Numbered from the stretch's first letter, positions 1 to 10,491 are shown. The stretch: 64,000 nucleotides of DNA from Rhizobium brockwellii (GCF_000769405.2 NZ_CP053439.1:558001-622000), one strand, 5' to 3'. The notes: generated by a model from the sequence alone, not told the origin. Numbers and translations: made by a program.

Positions 1-984
1 GAAACCAATCTGCGCCAGCAGCAGGATGAAGCAACGCTGCAGGCGCGGGTGGTGACGACCATCGGCCAGGCGCTGGAGATGATCGCCCGCGGCGACCTCA
101 CCGTCCGCTGCGCCGATCTCGGCCAGAAATACGCCGCCCTTCGCGACAACTTCAACGATGCGCTGTCGCATCTCGAAGCCGCCATGGCCAAGGTCAGCGC
201 CAAGGGCACCGACATCGGCACCAGCAAGGAAGAGATCCGCCGCGCTTCCAACGAGCTGTCGCAGCGCACCGAGCGCCAGGCCGCCAGCCTCGAGGAAACC
301 TCGGCCGCCCTCGACGAACTCACCGTTGCCGTCCGTCAGACCGCCGATGGCGCCCATGAAGCGAGCAAGCGCGTCCACTCGGTCAGCACCGAGGCCACCC
401 ATAGTGATGCGATCGTCACCCAGGCGATCGAGGCAATGAGCGGCATCGAGAAGTCGTCCTCGGAGATCACCAAGATCATCGGCGTCATCGACGAGATCGC
501 CTTCCAGACCAACCTCTTGGCGCTGAATGCCGGCGTCGAGGCAGCTCGCGCCGGTGAGAGCGGCAAGGGGTTTGCGGTCGTCGCCCAGGAAGTCCGCGAG
601 CTTGCCCAGCGCTCCGCCGCGGCCGCCAAGGAGATCAAGGACCAGATCGCCCGCTCCTCAAGCCAGGTCGACCACGGCGTCCGTCTGGTCGGCGAGGCAG
701 GCGAGGCGTTGAAGCGCATCTCCGACCAGATCAAGGCCGCCAACGAGATCGTCGCCAAGATCGCCCACAGTGCCTCCGAACAGGACACAACGCTGCGCTC
801 GATCTCGTCGTCGATGAACCAGCTCGATGCCGCCACCCAGCAGAATGCCGCCATGGCCGAAGAGACCACGGCATCGGCCGAGACGCTGGCCACCGACACC
901 GACGAGCTGATCGACCTTATCCGCGGCTTCCGAGTCGGTGCGCCACAGCACCGCCAGGCGGAACCGATGCGCCGGGCCAGCTGA
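1..984 (+). CDS. Methyl-accepting chemotaxis protein, C-terminal part (cut by window edge)
   Basis: The frame is open from base 1, so this is the 3' part (327 residues) of a chemoreceptor that starts outside the window. It holds a HAMP-like linker (residues 15-60) and the long cytoplasmic coiled-coil signalling domain. The hairpin tip that contacts CheA and CheW is intact (residues about 162-200, with the [19 protein letters not shown] core). The sensor and membrane segments are not visible. Up to the RGFRV near the C-terminus the protein is identical to the next gene; only the last 15 or so residues differ. No CheR-type aromatic pentapeptide is present at the C-terminus. An intrinsic terminator follows at 1009-1035. 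Confidence 0.95.
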   Translation, partial: ETNLRQQQDEATLQARVVTTIGQALEMIARGDLTVRCADLGQKYAALRDNFNDALSHLEAAMAKVSAKGTDIGTSKEEIRRASNELSQRTERQAASLEETSAALDELTVAVRQTADGAHEASKRVHSVSTEATHSDAIVTQAIEAMSGIEKSSSEITKIIGVIDEIAFQTNLLALNAGVEAARAGESGKGFAVVAQEVRELAQRSAAAAKEIKDQIARSSSQVDHGVRLVGEAGEALKRISDQIKAANEIVAKIAHSASEQDTTLRSISSSMNQLDAATQQNAAMAEETTASAETLATDTDELIDLIRGFRVGAPQHRQAEPMRRAS

Positions 985-1008
985 GAATTTCAAAAACAAA
1001 TGATATGG

Positions 1009-1035
1009 ACCGCCGGATGAAAATCCGGCGGTTTT
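1009..1035 (+). terminator. Intrinsic terminator after first chemoreceptor
   Basis: A perfect 10-bp stem (1009-1018 with 1023-1032, ACCGCCGGAT/ATCCGGCGGT) is closed by a GAAA tetraloop and followed by a T-rich run. It lies 25 bases after the stop at 984, so the two tandem receptor genes are probably transcribed separately. Confidence 0.85.
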
Positions 1036-1245
1036 GCTTTGTAAACTACCCCTCGATTTTTAGGGAAACTCGTATCGCGTTCAATAAAGTTAAAGCTTTT
1101 TTATAGGGTGAGCATCAATTGTTACTTACCCGGTCGCAGCATGTTTATTTTAGCAGCGGTAGACGCGTCCTCTTTTTCGGCGCGCTCGCACAGGCGGTAG
1201 AAAACCGCACCGGAATGCAGCTATCCATTCCCGTTGCGAGGCGTC

Positions 1246-3069
1246 ATGAAAAATTTGAAGATATCGAAGCAGCTCATATTGCTGGTCGTCGGCCTGATGA
1301 TCGCCTTTGCGATCGCCACTTCCCTGCAGATCCGCTCCTCCGTCGATGCGATCTACAAGGAGCGTTATGACATGCTCCGCGCCGAGGTTCAGTCGGCGGT
1401 CTCGGTTCTCAAAATCTACCAGGCAAAGGTAACTGCCGGCGAAATGACGCTGGAAGACGCCCAGAAGCAGGCCTACGCCACGGTCAATGCGATGAAATAC
1501 GACCCCGATGGCTATTTCTTCGGCTATAGCTACGACATCCAGATGATGTTCCATTATGATGCCGCGAAAATCGGTCAGGTCAACAAGGGCCAGCCGGACA
1601 GCAAAGGCAAGCTCTATCGCGAAGAGCTGGTCAAGCTCGGGCAGCAGGGCGGCGGTCTCGTCGAATATTATTCCACAGCCAAACCGGGCCAGCCCGCTGG
1701 CGATTTTCGCAAGACGGCCTATGCACAGGCCTTCGATCCCTGGAAGGTCGTCGTCGTCACCGGCGTCTACATGGACGATCTCAATGCTCAGATAAACAGC
1801 ACGATCCTGACCGCGCTCTCCGGCAGCATCGTCCTGTTCTTCCTTGCCATGACAGCCGCCTACATCGTCATCCGCGGCATATCGGGACCTCTCAACAACG
1901 TCCATGCCGCCCTGAAGGCTGTCGCCGAAGAGGATGTCTCGATCACCATTCCGCACACCGGCATGAACAATGAAGTCGGCATGATGGCGAAGGCGACGCA
2001 GTCGCTGCAGGAAAAAATCAGGGAACGTCATGCGATGTCCGATCGCGAGGCGGCCCAGCAGCTGGCGCTGGAAAACGAGCGTGAAACCAATCTGCGCCAG
2101 CAGCAGGATGAAGCAACGCTGCAGGCGCGGGTGGTGACGACCATCGGCCAGGCGCTGGAGATGATCGCCCGCGGCGACCTCACCGTCCGCTGCGCCGATC
2201 TCGGCCAGAAATACGCCGCCCTTCGCGACAACTTCAACGATGCGCTGTCGCATCTCGAAGCCGCCATGGCCAAGGTCAGCGCCAAGGGCACCGACATCGG
2301 CACCAGCAAGGAAGAGATCCGCCGTGCCTCCAACGAGCTGTCGCAGCGCACCGAGCGCCAGGCCGCCAGCCTCGAGGAAACCTCGGCCGCCCTCGACGAA
2401 CTCACCGTTGCCGTCCGTCAGACCGCCGATGGCGCCCATGAAGCGAGCAAGCGCGTCCACTCGGTCAGCACCGAGGCCACCCATAGTGATGCGATCGTCA
2501 CCCAGGCGATCGAGGCAATGAGCGGCATCGAGAAGTCGTCCTCGGAGATCACCAAGATCATCGGCGTCATCGACGAGATCGCCTTCCAGACCAACCTCTT
2601 GGCGCTGAATGCCGGCGTCGAGGCAGCTCGCGCCGGTGAGAGCGGCAAGGGGTTTGCGGTCGTCGCCCAGGAAGTCCGCGAGCTTGCCCAGCGCTCCGCC
2701 GCGGCCGCCAAGGAGATCAAGGACCAGATCGCCCGCTCCTCCAGCCAGGTCGACCACGGCGTCCGTCTGGTCGGCGAGGCAGGCGAGGCGCTGAAGCGCA
2801 TCTCCGACCAGATCAAGGCCGCCAATGAGATCGTCGCCAAGATCGCCCACAGTGCCTCCGAACAGGACACGACGCTGCGTTCGATCTCCTCGTCGATGAA
2901 CCAGCTCGACGCCGCCACCCAGCAGAACGCTGCCATGGCCGAAGAGACCACGGCATCGGCCGAGACGCTCGCCACCGATACCGACGAACTGATCGATCTC
3001 ATCCGCGGCTTCCGTGTCAGTGGCGAAAGCGCTGCCCCGGCAATGCATCAAGGTCGCCGTGCCGCCTAA
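1246..3069 (+). CDS. Methyl-accepting chemotaxis protein with periplasmic Cache domain
   Basis: A full chemoreceptor of 607 residues. N-terminal membrane segment (about 8-28), a periplasmic single-Cache ligand-binding domain (about 35-180, with the YFFGYSYD and GQPDSKGK motifs), second membrane segment (about 186-208), HAMP (209-262), a second HAMP-like linker (about 296-340) and a signalling domain whose CheA/CheW-contact tip lies near 444-480. ATG 1246 is chosen because GAGG sits 5 bases upstream; a TTG four codons earlier is open but has no better site. The bases from 2083 on duplicate 1-936 of the preceding gene. The C-terminus (QGRRAA) has no CheR-binding pentapeptide. The ligand is unknown; sCache domains commonly bind small organic acids. 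Confidence 0.95.
   Translation: MKNLKISKQLILLVVGLMIAFAIATSLQIRSSVDAIYKERYDMLRAEVQSAVSVLKIYQAKVTAGEMTLEDAQKQAYATVNAMKYDPDGYFFGYSYDIQMMFHYDAAKIGQVNKGQPDSKGKLYREELVKLGQQGGGLVEYYSTAKPGQPAGDFRKTAYAQAFDPWKVVVVTGVYMDDLNAQINSTILTALSGSIVLFFLAMTAAYIVIRGISGPLNNVHAALKAVAEEDVSITIPHTGMNNEVGMMAKATQSLQEKIRERHAMSDREAAQQLALENERETNLRQQQDEATLQARVVTTIGQALEMIARGDLTVRCADLGQKYAALRDNFNDALSHLEAAMAKVSAKGTDIGTSKEEIRRASNELSQRTERQAASLEETSAALDELTVAVRQTADGAHEASKRVHSVSTEATHSDAIVTQAIEAMSGIEKSSSEITKIIGVIDEIAFQTNLLALNAGVEAARAGESGKGFAVVAQEVRELAQRSAAAAKEIKDQIARSSSQVDHGVRLVGEAGEALKRISDQIKAANEIVAKIAHSASEQDTTLRSISSSMNQLDAATQQNAAMAEETTASAETLATDTDELIDLIRGFRVSGESAAPAMHQGRRAA
2083..3018 (+). repeat. Second copy of a ~936-bp duplicated receptor module
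   Basis: Bases 2083-3018 align without gaps to 1-936 (offset 2082). The first roughly 230 bases are identical. The remaining differences are scattered third-position changes that become denser toward the 3' end, and none alters the protein. Similarity stops abruptly after the RGFRV codons. The partner copy extends left beyond the window. Confidence 0.95.
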
Positions 3070-3111
3070 ACGGCGCGGGGACAAAGGCGTTTTTATCACC
3101 AAATTTTTAGC

Positions 3112-3140
3112 GGCCGTCGGTTCTCCGGCGGCCGTGCCTT
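3112..3140. terminator. Hairpin between convergent genes
   Basis: GGCCGTCGG (3112-3120) pairs with CCGGCGGCC (3125-3133) with one G-U pair and a TTCT loop. A short T run follows on the plus strand. It lies between the convergent chemoreceptor and DUF523 genes and may serve both. Confidence 0.6.
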
Positions 3141-3147
3141 TTGAGGC

Positions 3148-3636
3148 TCACTGCCCGATGCGTTCGATCAGCCGCTCGATCTCGCGATCGGAAAACACTT
3201 CAACGCCGGCTGCTTTCAGCGCCGCCGCCGTCACGCCGGCGCCGGCCTGCTTGCGGCCGGAAAAGGTGCCGTCATAGATGAAACCGGATCCGCAGGACGG
3301 GCTGCCGTCGATGAGCAGCGCATAGCGGCAGTCGGCCTGCCTTGCGAGCGCCACGGCATTTTCTGCCGCCAGCAGGAACTCTTCCGTCACGTCGGCGCCC
3401 GTCAGCTCGACAACCCGCGCCGTGCCGGCCAGCACATCCTCGCCGGTCGCGGCATTTCCAATCTCAGCCGGAGGGCGCGGCACCTTCATGCCCGCCGACA
3501 TCTCCGGACAGATCGTCACCAAACGGCCCTCGGCTAGCCATGTCTCGATTGCCGGATGAAGCAACGGCTTCGCTCGCCCGTCATAGCGGACGGCGTGGCC
3601 CATGAGACAGGCGCTGACGAGAATCTTGCTCTGCAT
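3148..3636 (-). CDS. DUF523 family protein
   Basis: A small cytoplasmic protein of 162 residues starting at ATG 3636, where the family N-terminus (KILVSACLMG) begins; ten codons upstream are open but not family-like. Visible conserved features are SACLMG-x-VRYDG at the N-terminus, CPE near residue 45 and the Cys-containing DGSPSCGSG motif near residue 105. DUF523 proteins have no established biochemical role. The conserved cysteines suggest a metal or thiol function, but that is inference. It lies 57 bases downstream of glyS on the same strand and may be cotranscribed with it. Confidence 0.85.
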   Translation of the reverse strand: MQSKILVSACLMGHAVRYDGRAKPLLHPAIETWLAEGRLVTICPEMSAGMKVPRPPAEIGNAATGEDVLAGTARVVELTGADVTEEFLLAAENAVALARQADCRYALLIDGSPSCGSGFIYDGTFSGRKQAGAGVTAAALKAAGVEVFSDREIERLIERIGQ

Positions 3637-3693
3637 GTCTCTTGAATAACGCGACGACGGCGGCAAGGCCAGACCGCCGATGGCGGCCGAACA

Positions 3694-5808
3694 TCACCCC
3701 GAAATCTTCGAGAAATCCGCAACCGTTCCCGTCGCCTCGCGGATCAGCCGCAGCAAAGCGAGACGGTTGGCGCGGATGGCGGCGTCCTCGTCGTTGACGA
3801 GCACGTCTTCGAAGAAGCGGTCGACCGGGCCGCGCAGCTTGGAGAGCGCTTCCATTGCCGAGCGGAAGTCTTCCCCGGCAACGGCGTTCGACGCATCCTT
3901 CGAGGCGCTGGAGATTGCGGCGAACAATTCCCTCTCGGCATCGAGCTTCAAAAGCGCTTGCGAAACGCCGTCGGCGATCACGGTGCCCTTCTTTTCCTCG
4001 GCGGCGAGCAGCTGTGTCGCCCGCTTGGTGCCGGAAAGCAGGTTCTTGCCGTCCTCCGAGGTGATGAAGGCCGTCAGCGCTTCGACGCGGCGCGCCACCA
4101 TCAACAGGTCGTCGGCATCGGGCATCAGCACGGCTTCGATCAGGTCGTGGCGGGCGCCCTGGTCGCGCAGATAGACCTTGAGACGGTCATGGAAGAAGGA
4201 GAGGAGATCTATATCCTGGGTCGTCGCCAGCAGCGGCAGGCGGATCCTTCGCTCGAGCAGGATCCTGACGACACCGAGTGCTGCCCGCCGCAGCGCAAAC
4301 GGATCCTTCGACCCGGTCGGCTTTTCGTCGATCGCCCAGAAGCCGATCAGCGTATCGAGCTTGTCGGCAAGGGCGATGGTGATCGCCACTTTGTCCTCCG
4401 GCACGCGGTCCGACGGACCCTGCGGCTTGTAGTGATCCTCGATCGCTGCGGCAACGGAGGTATCCTCACCCTGCAGCACCGCATATTTGCGGCCCATCAA
4501 GCCCTGCAGCTCCGGGAATTCGCCGACGGCCTCAGTGCGCAGGTCGGCCTTGGCGAGGACGGCGGCGCGATCGACGAGGGCCGCGTCGGCGCCGGTGATA
4601 TCAGCCAATTCCTTGGCTAGGGCGCGGATGCGCGCAACACGCGCGCCCTGTGTGCCGAGCTTGGCATGGAAGGTCACGTCAAGCGCATCGAGCTTGGCCA
4701 TGCGCTGGTCGAGCGGCTTATTCAGGTCGAGGCCGAATTTTGCCGCCGACGTGGTGAGCGTCTCGAGATCCGGCAGATTGCCCTGGTCGCGCTTCCAGAA
4801 ATGCAGCGCATCCGACAGCCGGGCCCGCACCACCTTGCCGTTGCCGTGGACGATTTCCTTGCCGCCGTCGCTCGCCTGGATATTGGAAACCAGGATGAAT
4901 TTGTTCGACAGAGTTTCGCCACCTTGCGGTCGCGTCACGAAACACTTCTGGTTGGTCTTGATCGTCAGCCGGATGATTTCGGAGGGGATCGTGAGATAAT
5001 CCTCCTCGAAACTGCCCATCAGCACCTGCGGCCATTCGACGAGGCCGGAGACTTCCTCCAGCAGGCCTTCGTCTTCCACCAGCTCCAGCCCGTTGGCAAA
5101 GGCGATGTCGCGGGCGTCGTGCAGGATGATGTCCTTGCGCCGCTCGGCATCGAGGATGACCTTCGCCTTTTCCAAGTTCGCCGCATAATCGTCGAAGCGC
5201 CGCACCGTGATCGCCTCCGGCGCATGGAAGCGGTGCCCATAGGTGATGTTGGACGCGGTGATGCCGTCGATCTCGAAGGGGATGACGGTTGTCTCTTCAT
5301 GCTCCGGGCCGAAAGTGCAGACGATCGACTGCAACGGCCGCACCCAGCGTAGCGCACCGGGCTTCGACGAGGCCTTGCCCCAGCGCATCGATTTCGGCCA
5401 GGGAAAATCGCGGATGATGCCGGGCATGATATCGGTGACGATCTCTTCCGTCGCGCGGCCGGGCTTGGAGATGACCGCGACGTAGAAATCGCCCTTCTTC
5501 GGATCGCTCACCACCTGCGCTTCGGAGACCGAGGAAAGCCCTGCGCCGCGCAAAAAGCCTTCGATCGCCTTCTCGTTGGCGTCGGTGCGCGGTCCCTTGC
5601 GTTCCTCGCGCACATCGGCGGAGCGGGCCGTCAGGCCGTGGATGTCGAGCGCCAGCCGGCGCGGCGTCCAGTATTCGCGCGCGCCCTCGTAGGACAGGCC
5701 CGCTTCGACAAGCGCATCGGTGACGAGCTTCTTCAGGTCGCCGGCAGCCTTGCGCTGCATGCGGGCCGGAATCTCTTCGGAGCGGAGTTCGAGAAGAAGG
5801 TTTGGCAT
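3694..5808 (-). CDS. glyS: Glycyl-tRNA synthetase beta subunit
   Basis: 704 residues, the usual length for the beta chain of bacterial alpha2beta2 glycyl-tRNA synthetase, beginning with the family signature [14 protein letters not shown]. The beta subunit supplies tRNA recognition, including the C-terminal anticodon-binding region (about 590-700), while the alpha subunit (glyQ) does the aminoacylation chemistry. glyQ is not adjacent: immediately upstream is the divergent tex gene, 219 bases away, so the alpha subunit must be encoded outside the window. The reading frame is intact and codon use matches the surroundings. Confidence 0.97.
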   Translation of the reverse strand: MPNLLLELRSEEIPARMQRKAAGDLKKLVTDALVEAGLSYEGAREYWTPRRLALDIHGLTARSADVREERKGPRTDANEKAIEGFLRGAGLSSVSEAQVVSDPKKGDFYVAVISKPGRATEEIVTDIMPGIIRDFPWPKSMRWGKASSKPGALRWVRPLQSIVCTFGPEHEETTVIPFEIDGITASNITYGHRFHAPEAITVRRFDDYAANLEKAKVILDAERRKDIILHDARDIAFANGLELVEDEGLLEEVSGLVEWPQVLMGSFEEDYLTIPSEIIRLTIKTNQKCFVTRPQGGETLSNKFILVSNIQASDGGKEIVHGNGKVVRARLSDALHFWKRDQGNLPDLETLTTSAAKFGLDLNKPLDQRMAKLDALDVTFHAKLGTQGARVARIRALAKELADITGADAALVDRAAVLAKADLRTEAVGEFPELQGLMGRKYAVLQGEDTSVAAAIEDHYKPQGPSDRVPEDKVAITIALADKLDTLIGFWAIDEKPTGSKDPFALRRAALGVVRILLERRIRLPLLATTQDIDLLSFFHDRLKVYLRDQGARHDLIEAVLMPDADDLLMVARRVEALTAFITSEDGKNLLSGTKRATQLLAAEEKKGTVIADGVSQALLKLDAERELFAAISSASKDASNAVAGEDFRSAMEALSKLRGPVDRFFEDVLVNDEDAAIRANRLALLRLIREATGTVADFSKISG

Positions 5809-6027
5809 GTCGAATTTCCTTGCCTCCCGCGACAGGGGAGGGATGGTATGGGCGCCGGGTCAAAACGTTGCTTCTGCTAGCAAAGAATGGCGCATCTGCA
5901 CAACCGCAAAATCGCCGCCTTTCCGGCATGCTTATCCTGTGGATCGGCGCTCGGCCGGAAACTCCAACATTGCCTTGCCGCTTTTCGCCGCTATGGTCCC
6001 GCCACCTCTGACGAAACAGGAAATCCC

Positions 6028-8337
6028 ATGGCCGCAGACCTCCGTTTTCTCGCAGCCCGCATCTCCGCCGAAATCAACGCCCGGCCCGAACAGGCCAAAG
6101 CCGCCATCGAGCTGCTCGACGAAGGCTCCACCGTGCCCTTCATCGCCCGCTACCGCAAGGAAGTGACGGGCGGGCTTGACGATACGCAGCTGCGCAATCT
6201 CGCCGAGCGGCTGGTCTATCTGCGCGAACTCGAAGCCCGGCGCGACGCGATTGTCGAATCGATTACCGGCCAGGGCAAGATGACCGACGAGCTGATGACC
6301 AAGGTCGCAGGCGCCGAAACCAAGGCCGAGCTTGAGGATCTCTATCTGCCCTACAAGCCGAAGCGCCGCACGCGGGCCGAAATCGCCCGTGAACGTGGCC
6401 TCGGCCCGCTCGCCGAGGCAATTCTCGCCGAACGCGCCAGGGAACCGGCGGTGTTGGCCGAAGGCTTCGTCACAGCGGATGTGCCCGATGTGAAGACGGT
6501 GCTCGAAGGCGCGCGCGACATCATCGCTGAAGGCATCGCCGAAAATGCCGACCTGCTCGGCAGGTTGCGCGCCCATATGCGCCAGGCCTCGCTGCTGAAG
6601 GCGAAAGTCGTCGACGGCAAGCAGGCGACCGGCGAGAAGTTTTCCGATTATTTCGACCATTCGGAACGCTGGGCGACCGCCCCCGGCCACCGCGCGCTCG
6701 CCATGCTACGCGGCTGGAACGAGGAGGTGCTGACGCTGACGATCGAGGCCGACGCTGAGACGACCTCTCCGAACAAGCCGGTCGAACGCATGATCGTAGC
6801 GGCTTACGAGATCGGCACGAGCCGTCCCGGCGACCGCTGGCTGATGGAGGTCGCAAGCTGGACCTGGCGTGTGAAGCTTTCCATGTCGCTCTCGCTCGAC
6901 CTGATGCGGGAACTGCGCGAAAGGGCCGAAGAAGAGGCGATCCACGTCTTCGCCCGCAATCTGAAGGATCTGCTTTTGGCAGCGCCCGCCGGCTCGCGCG
7001 CAACGATGGGTCTCGATCCCGGCATCCGCACCGGCGTCAAGGTCGCCGTCGTCGATGGCACCGGCAAGGTGGTGGCGACATCGACCGTCTATCCCTTCCA
7101 GCCGAGGAACGACGTGCGTGGCGCCCAGGTCGAGCTCGCATCGCTGATCCGCAAGCACAATGTCGAGCTGATCTCGATCGGCAATGGCACCGGCAGCCGC
7201 GAAACCGAAAAGCTAGTGGCCGACATGCTGGCCGAGTTGCCGGCGCCGAAGCCGACCAAGGTCATCGTGTCGGAAGCCGGCGCCTCGGTCTATTCCGCCT
7301 CGGCAACCGCAGCGGCAGAATTCCCCGATCTCGACGTGTCGCTGCGCGGCGCCGTCTCCATCGCGCGGCGCTTGCAGGATCCACTGGCCGAACTCGTCAA
7401 GATCGAGCCGAAGTCGATCGGCGTCGGCCAGTATCAGCACGACGTCGACCAGCAGAAGCTGTCGCGTTCGCTCGATGCGGTGGTGGAAGACGCGGTGAAT
7501 GCCGTCGGCGTCGATCTCAACACCGCGTCTGCGCCGCTGCTCTCGCGCGTCTCCGGCCTCGGCCCGTCGATCGCCGACGCCATCGTCCGCCACCGCGACA
7601 GCGAAGGCCGTTTCGAGACGCGAAAGGATCTGCTGAAGGTCGCCCGCCTCGGCGGCCGCACTTTCGAGCAATGCGCCGGCTTCCTGCGCATCCCCAACGG
7701 CAAGGAGCCGCTCGACTCCTCCTCGGTCCACCCTGAGGCCTATGGCGTCGCCAAGAAGATCGTCGCTGCCTGCGGCCGCGATCTGCGCGCGCTGATGGGC
7801 GACAGCGCGGTGTTGAAATCGGTTGATCCGCGTCAGTTCATCGACGAGAAATTCGGCCTGCCGACGGTCAGGGACATCATCGCGGAGCTGGAAAAGCCCG
7901 GCCGCGACCCGCGTCCGAGCTTCAAGACTGCGACCTTTGCGGAGGGCGTCAATGAAATTTCCGACCTGACGCCTGGCATGGTGCTGGAAGGCACGGTGAC
8001 CAACGTCGCCGCCTTCGGCGCTTTCGTCGATATCGGCGTGCACCAGGATGGCCTGGTGCATGTGTCCCAGCTTGCCGATCGCTTCGTCAAGGATCCCCAC
8101 GAGGTCGTCAAGGCGGGCGATGTCGTCAAGGTGCGGGTTGTCGAAGTCGACGCCAAGCGCAAGCGCATCGCTCTCTCCATGAAACGCGATGACGGTTCTT
8201 CAGCGCCGCCGCCGCGGGGTGATTCTCGCGCGAACCAGGGTTCCCGGCCGCAGAACGAGCGCCGGCCTGCAGCTCAGAAACCGGAGAGCCAGGGCGCTTT
8301 CGGCGCAGCACTTGCCGAAGCGATGAAGCGAAAATAA
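6028..8337 (+). CDS. tex: Tex-family RNA-binding transcription accessory protein
   Basis: 769 residues from ATG 6028, which has AGGAAA 6-11 bases upstream and the family start [12 protein letters not shown]; the frame is open another 47 codons upstream, but that stretch is not Tex-like and probably holds the promoter region shared with glyS. Domains in order: N-terminal helical region, YqgF/RNase H-like domain (about 326-450, starting [16 protein letters not shown]), helix-hairpin-helix (about 500-560), and a C-terminal S1 RNA-binding domain (about 650-725) followed by a basic, low-complexity tail. Tex binds RNA and modulates transcription or RNA processing; its precise role in rhizobia is not known. 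Confidence 0.95.
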   Translation: MAADLRFLAARISAEINARPEQAKAAIELLDEGSTVPFIARYRKEVTGGLDDTQLRNLAERLVYLRELEARRDAIVESITGQGKMTDELMTKVAGAETKAELEDLYLPYKPKRRTRAEIARERGLGPLAEAILAERAREPAVLAEGFVTADVPDVKTVLEGARDIIAEGIAENADLLGRLRAHMRQASLLKAKVVDGKQATGEKFSDYFDHSERWATAPGHRALAMLRGWNEEVLTLTIEADAETTSPNKPVERMIVAAYEIGTSRPGDRWLMEVASWTWRVKLSMSLSLDLMRELRERAEEEAIHVFARNLKDLLLAAPAGSRATMGLDPGIRTGVKVAVVDGTGKVVATSTVYPFQPRNDVRGAQVELASLIRKHNVELISIGNGTGSRETEKLVADMLAELPAPKPTKVIVSEAGASVYSASATAAAEFPDLDVSLRGAVSIARRLQDPLAELVKIEPKSIGVGQYQHDVDQQKLSRSLDAVVEDAVNAVGVDLNTASAPLLSRVSGLGPSIADAIVRHRDSEGRFETRKDLLKVARLGGRTFEQCAGFLRIPNGKEPLDSSSVHPEAYGVAKKIVAACGRDLRALMGDSAVLKSVDPRQFIDEKFGLPTVRDIIAELEKPGRDPRPSFKTATFAEGVNEISDLTPGMVLEGTVTNVAAFGAFVDIGVHQDGLVHVSQLADRFVKDPHEVVKAGDVVKVRVVEVDAKRKRIALSMKRDDGSSAPPPRGDSRANQGSRPQNERRPAAQKPESQGAFGAALAEAMKRK

Positions 8338-8438
8338 GGGTTTAGCCGGCATTTCGGCAAAAATGCAACAGTTTGGCAGCGTTCTGAACGGAGTGCTAAA
8401 TCCCGCGCTTGTAAGGCGAAAGAGAGCTATTAAGTTGA

Positions 8439-8456
8439 TGTGACCATCCTGTCACA
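8439..8456. promoter_or_regulatory. Perfect TGTGAC-N6-GTCACA palindrome before cfa
   Basis: A perfect 6-6-6 inverted repeat ending 14 bases before the ATG of the CFA synthase gene. It resembles CRP/FNR-class half-sites (TGTGA/TCACA), but the half-sites are 8 apart rather than the canonical 6. It could be an operator or a small hairpin in the leader. No function can be assigned from sequence alone. Confidence 0.35.
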
Positions 8457-8470
8457 TTTGCGAGGCGTCC

Positions 8471-9730
8471 ATGGCGTCGGCATTCTTATCGATCGTCCAG
8501 CAAATCGTCCGCAAGGGTTCGTTGAAACTTACCCTTGCCAATGGCGAAACCCACACTATCGGCGACGGCACGGGTGAAACCGTTGTCGCCCGCCTTGCCG
8601 ATCAGGAGGCCGAGGACGCTATCCGGCGCGACCCGACCATGAAGCTCGGCGAAATGTATATGGAAGGCCGGTTCATTCTCGAACAGGGCAACATCTATGA
8701 TTTCCTGTCGCTGGTGAAACAGAACACCACCAACGAAATCTTCGATTTCAAGATGGCGGCACTGCTCCTCGGCCGCATTGCCTGGCAGCAGCTGAAGAGC
8801 CGCGTGCCGGTCAATCGCAACAAGCACAATGTCGCCCATCATTACGACCTGTCGGCCAAGCTCTTCGATCTTTTCCTCGACGAGGACTGGCAATATTCCT
8901 GCGCCTATTTCGAGCCGCCGGGCATTGGTCTCGACGAGGCGCAACTGGCCAAGAAACGTCATATCGCCGCCAAGCTTCTACTCGAGCCGAACCAGCGTAT
9001 CCTGGAGATCGGCTCCGGCTGGGGCGGCATGGGCATGTACCTGACGGAGGCGACCGACGGTGCCGAGTTCACCGGCATCACGCTGAGCGAGGAACAGCTC
9101 AAGGTCTCGCGTACGCGCGCCGAAAAACGCGGCCTTGCCGACCGGTTGCGGTTCGAACTGCAGGACTACCGCACCATGACGGGCAGGAAGTTCGACCGCA
9201 TCGTCTCGGTCGGCATGTTCGAACATGTCGGTATCGGCAATTACGGCAATTTCTTCCGCAAGGTATCGGACCTGCTCGATGACAACGGCGTCATGGTGCT
9301 GCATTCGATCGGCCGCCCTAAGCCGAGCTTCGGTACCAATGCCTTCATCGAGAAATACATCTTCCCGGGCGGCTACATCCCTTCCGTTGGCGAGGTCGTG
9401 CCGCCGCTCGAAAAGGCAGGGCTGTTGGTCAAGGATGTCGAAATCCTGCCGCTGCATTACGCCTATACGCTGCGCCATTGGCGCGAGCGTTTCGTGGCGC
9501 GCAAGGCCGAAGCGGTGGCGCTTTACGACGAGCAATTCTTCCGCATGTGGGAATTCTATCTGGCCGGTTCCGAAATCGGCTTCCGCTGGGACGAACTCTT
9601 CATCCTGCAGATCCAGATCGCCAAGAACCAGTTCGCTGTTCCCGACAATCGCACTTACATCGCGCGCAACGAAGCGAAGCTGAAGGAATTCGAGGCGAGG
9701 CGCACCCCGCTCGAAAAGGTGACGTTCTGA
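8471..9730 (+). CDS. cfa: Cyclopropane-fatty-acyl-phospholipid synthase
   Basis: 419 residues. The enzyme transfers a methylene group from S-adenosylmethionine to cis double bonds of membrane phospholipid acyl chains; rhizobia make lactobacillic acid this way. The SAM-binding motif LEIGSGWGGMGMYL is near residue 177, preceded by the family HHYDLSAKLFDLFLDEDW segment and CAYFEPP, and followed by VSVGMFEHVG. GCGAGG lies 7 bases before ATG 8471. Length matches Mycolic_acid/CMAS family members. It stands alone, with a divergent palindrome in its leader at 8439-8456. Confidence 0.93.
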   Translation: MASAFLSIVQQIVRKGSLKLTLANGETHTIGDGTGETVVARLADQEAEDAIRRDPTMKLGEMYMEGRFILEQGNIYDFLSLVKQNTTNEIFDFKMAALLLGRIAWQQLKSRVPVNRNKHNVAHHYDLSAKLFDLFLDEDWQYSCAYFEPPGIGLDEAQLAKKRHIAAKLLLEPNQRILEIGSGWGGMGMYLTEATDGAEFTGITLSEEQLKVSRTRAEKRGLADRLRFELQDYRTMTGRKFDRIVSVGMFEHVGIGNYGNFFRKVSDLLDDNGVMVLHSIGRPKPSFGTNAFIEKYIFPGGYIPSVGEVVPPLEKAGLLVKDVEILPLHYAYTLRHWRERFVARKAEAVALYDEQFFRMWEFYLAGSEIGFRWDELFILQIQIAKNQFAVPDNRTYIARNEAKLKEFEARRTPLEKVTF

Positions 9731-9797
9731 TCCCGCGGAAGTGCCGCTTCCGCTGGCGGTTTTGCCGAGCGACCGATTCTCATGAAAGGACGTGCCG

Positions 9798-10379
9798 ATG
9801 AGCAATGCGTTTCCCGAGATCTACCTGGTCCGCCATGGTGAAACCGAATGGAGCCTGTCCGGGCGCCATACCGGACGTAGCGATATTCCATTGACGGCGA
9901 ACGGCGAGGCCGCCGCCCGCAAACTCGCCGACCGGCTGGCGGGCCTTGCCTTCTCCGCCGTCTGGTCGAGCCCGTCCGAGCGGGCCCGCAAGACCTGCGC
10001 GCTCGCCGGATTCGGCTCGGGCGCGGTGATCAAGGACGATCTCGCCGAATGGGACTATGGCGCTTATGAAGGCATCACCACCAAGGCGATCCTTGCCGAC
10101 CGCCCCGGCTGGCAGCTCTTTCGCGATGGCTGCCCGAAGGGCGAGTTCGCCGCCGATGTCGGCGCCCGCGCAGACGCCGTCATCCATGCGCTTCGCCAAA
10201 CGGCCGGCACCATCCTGATCTACTCAAGCTCGCATTTCCTGCGTGTGCTGGCCGCCCGCTGGCTTGGTCTGCCGCCCGAAGACGGCTCCCGTTTCGTGCT
10301 CGATACGGCCAGCATCAGCGTGCTCGGCTATGAACACGATCTGACCGAACCGGTCATCCGCCGCTGGAACCAGAGATAG
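9798..10379 (+). CDS. Histidine phosphatase family protein (phosphoglycerate mutase-like)
   Basis: 193 residues. The catalytic phospho-accepting His is in the N-terminal RHGET motif (residues 12-16). SSPSERARKT follows near residue 56 and the second catalytic His is in SSSHFLRVL near residue 149. This is the arrangement of small two-domain-less branch-1 phosphatases such as CobC or GpmB-type enzymes; the substrate cannot be inferred. ATG 9798 is chosen over GTG 9792 because GAAAGGA ends 7 bases before it. Encoded 67 bases downstream of cfa in the same direction. Confidence 0.88.
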   Translation: MSNAFPEIYLVRHGETEWSLSGRHTGRSDIPLTANGEAAARKLADRLAGLAFSAVWSSPSERARKTCALAGFGSGAVIKDDLAEWDYGAYEGITTKAILADRPGWQLFRDGCPKGEFAADVGARADAVIHALRQTAGTILIYSSSHFLRVLAARWLGLPPEDGSRFVLDTASISVLGYEHDLTEPVIRRWNQR

Positions 10380-10491
10380 GGAAGCGGTTGGAGCGGGTTT
10401 GCGGAGTTCGATAGCAGATGCCGCAGCCGTGTGGCCATTGTTTTGCCGTGGTTAACATTGGGGTAAGGAGATCAGGATAAATGTAGCGAAC

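Noticed and set aside
1150..3102. A 650-codon open frame antisense to the second chemoreceptor gene
   Set aside because: It lies entirely opposite a gene with clear domains, has no ribosome site or family resemblance, and mirrors the third-position GC bias; the same antisense shadow occurs over the first receptor copy.
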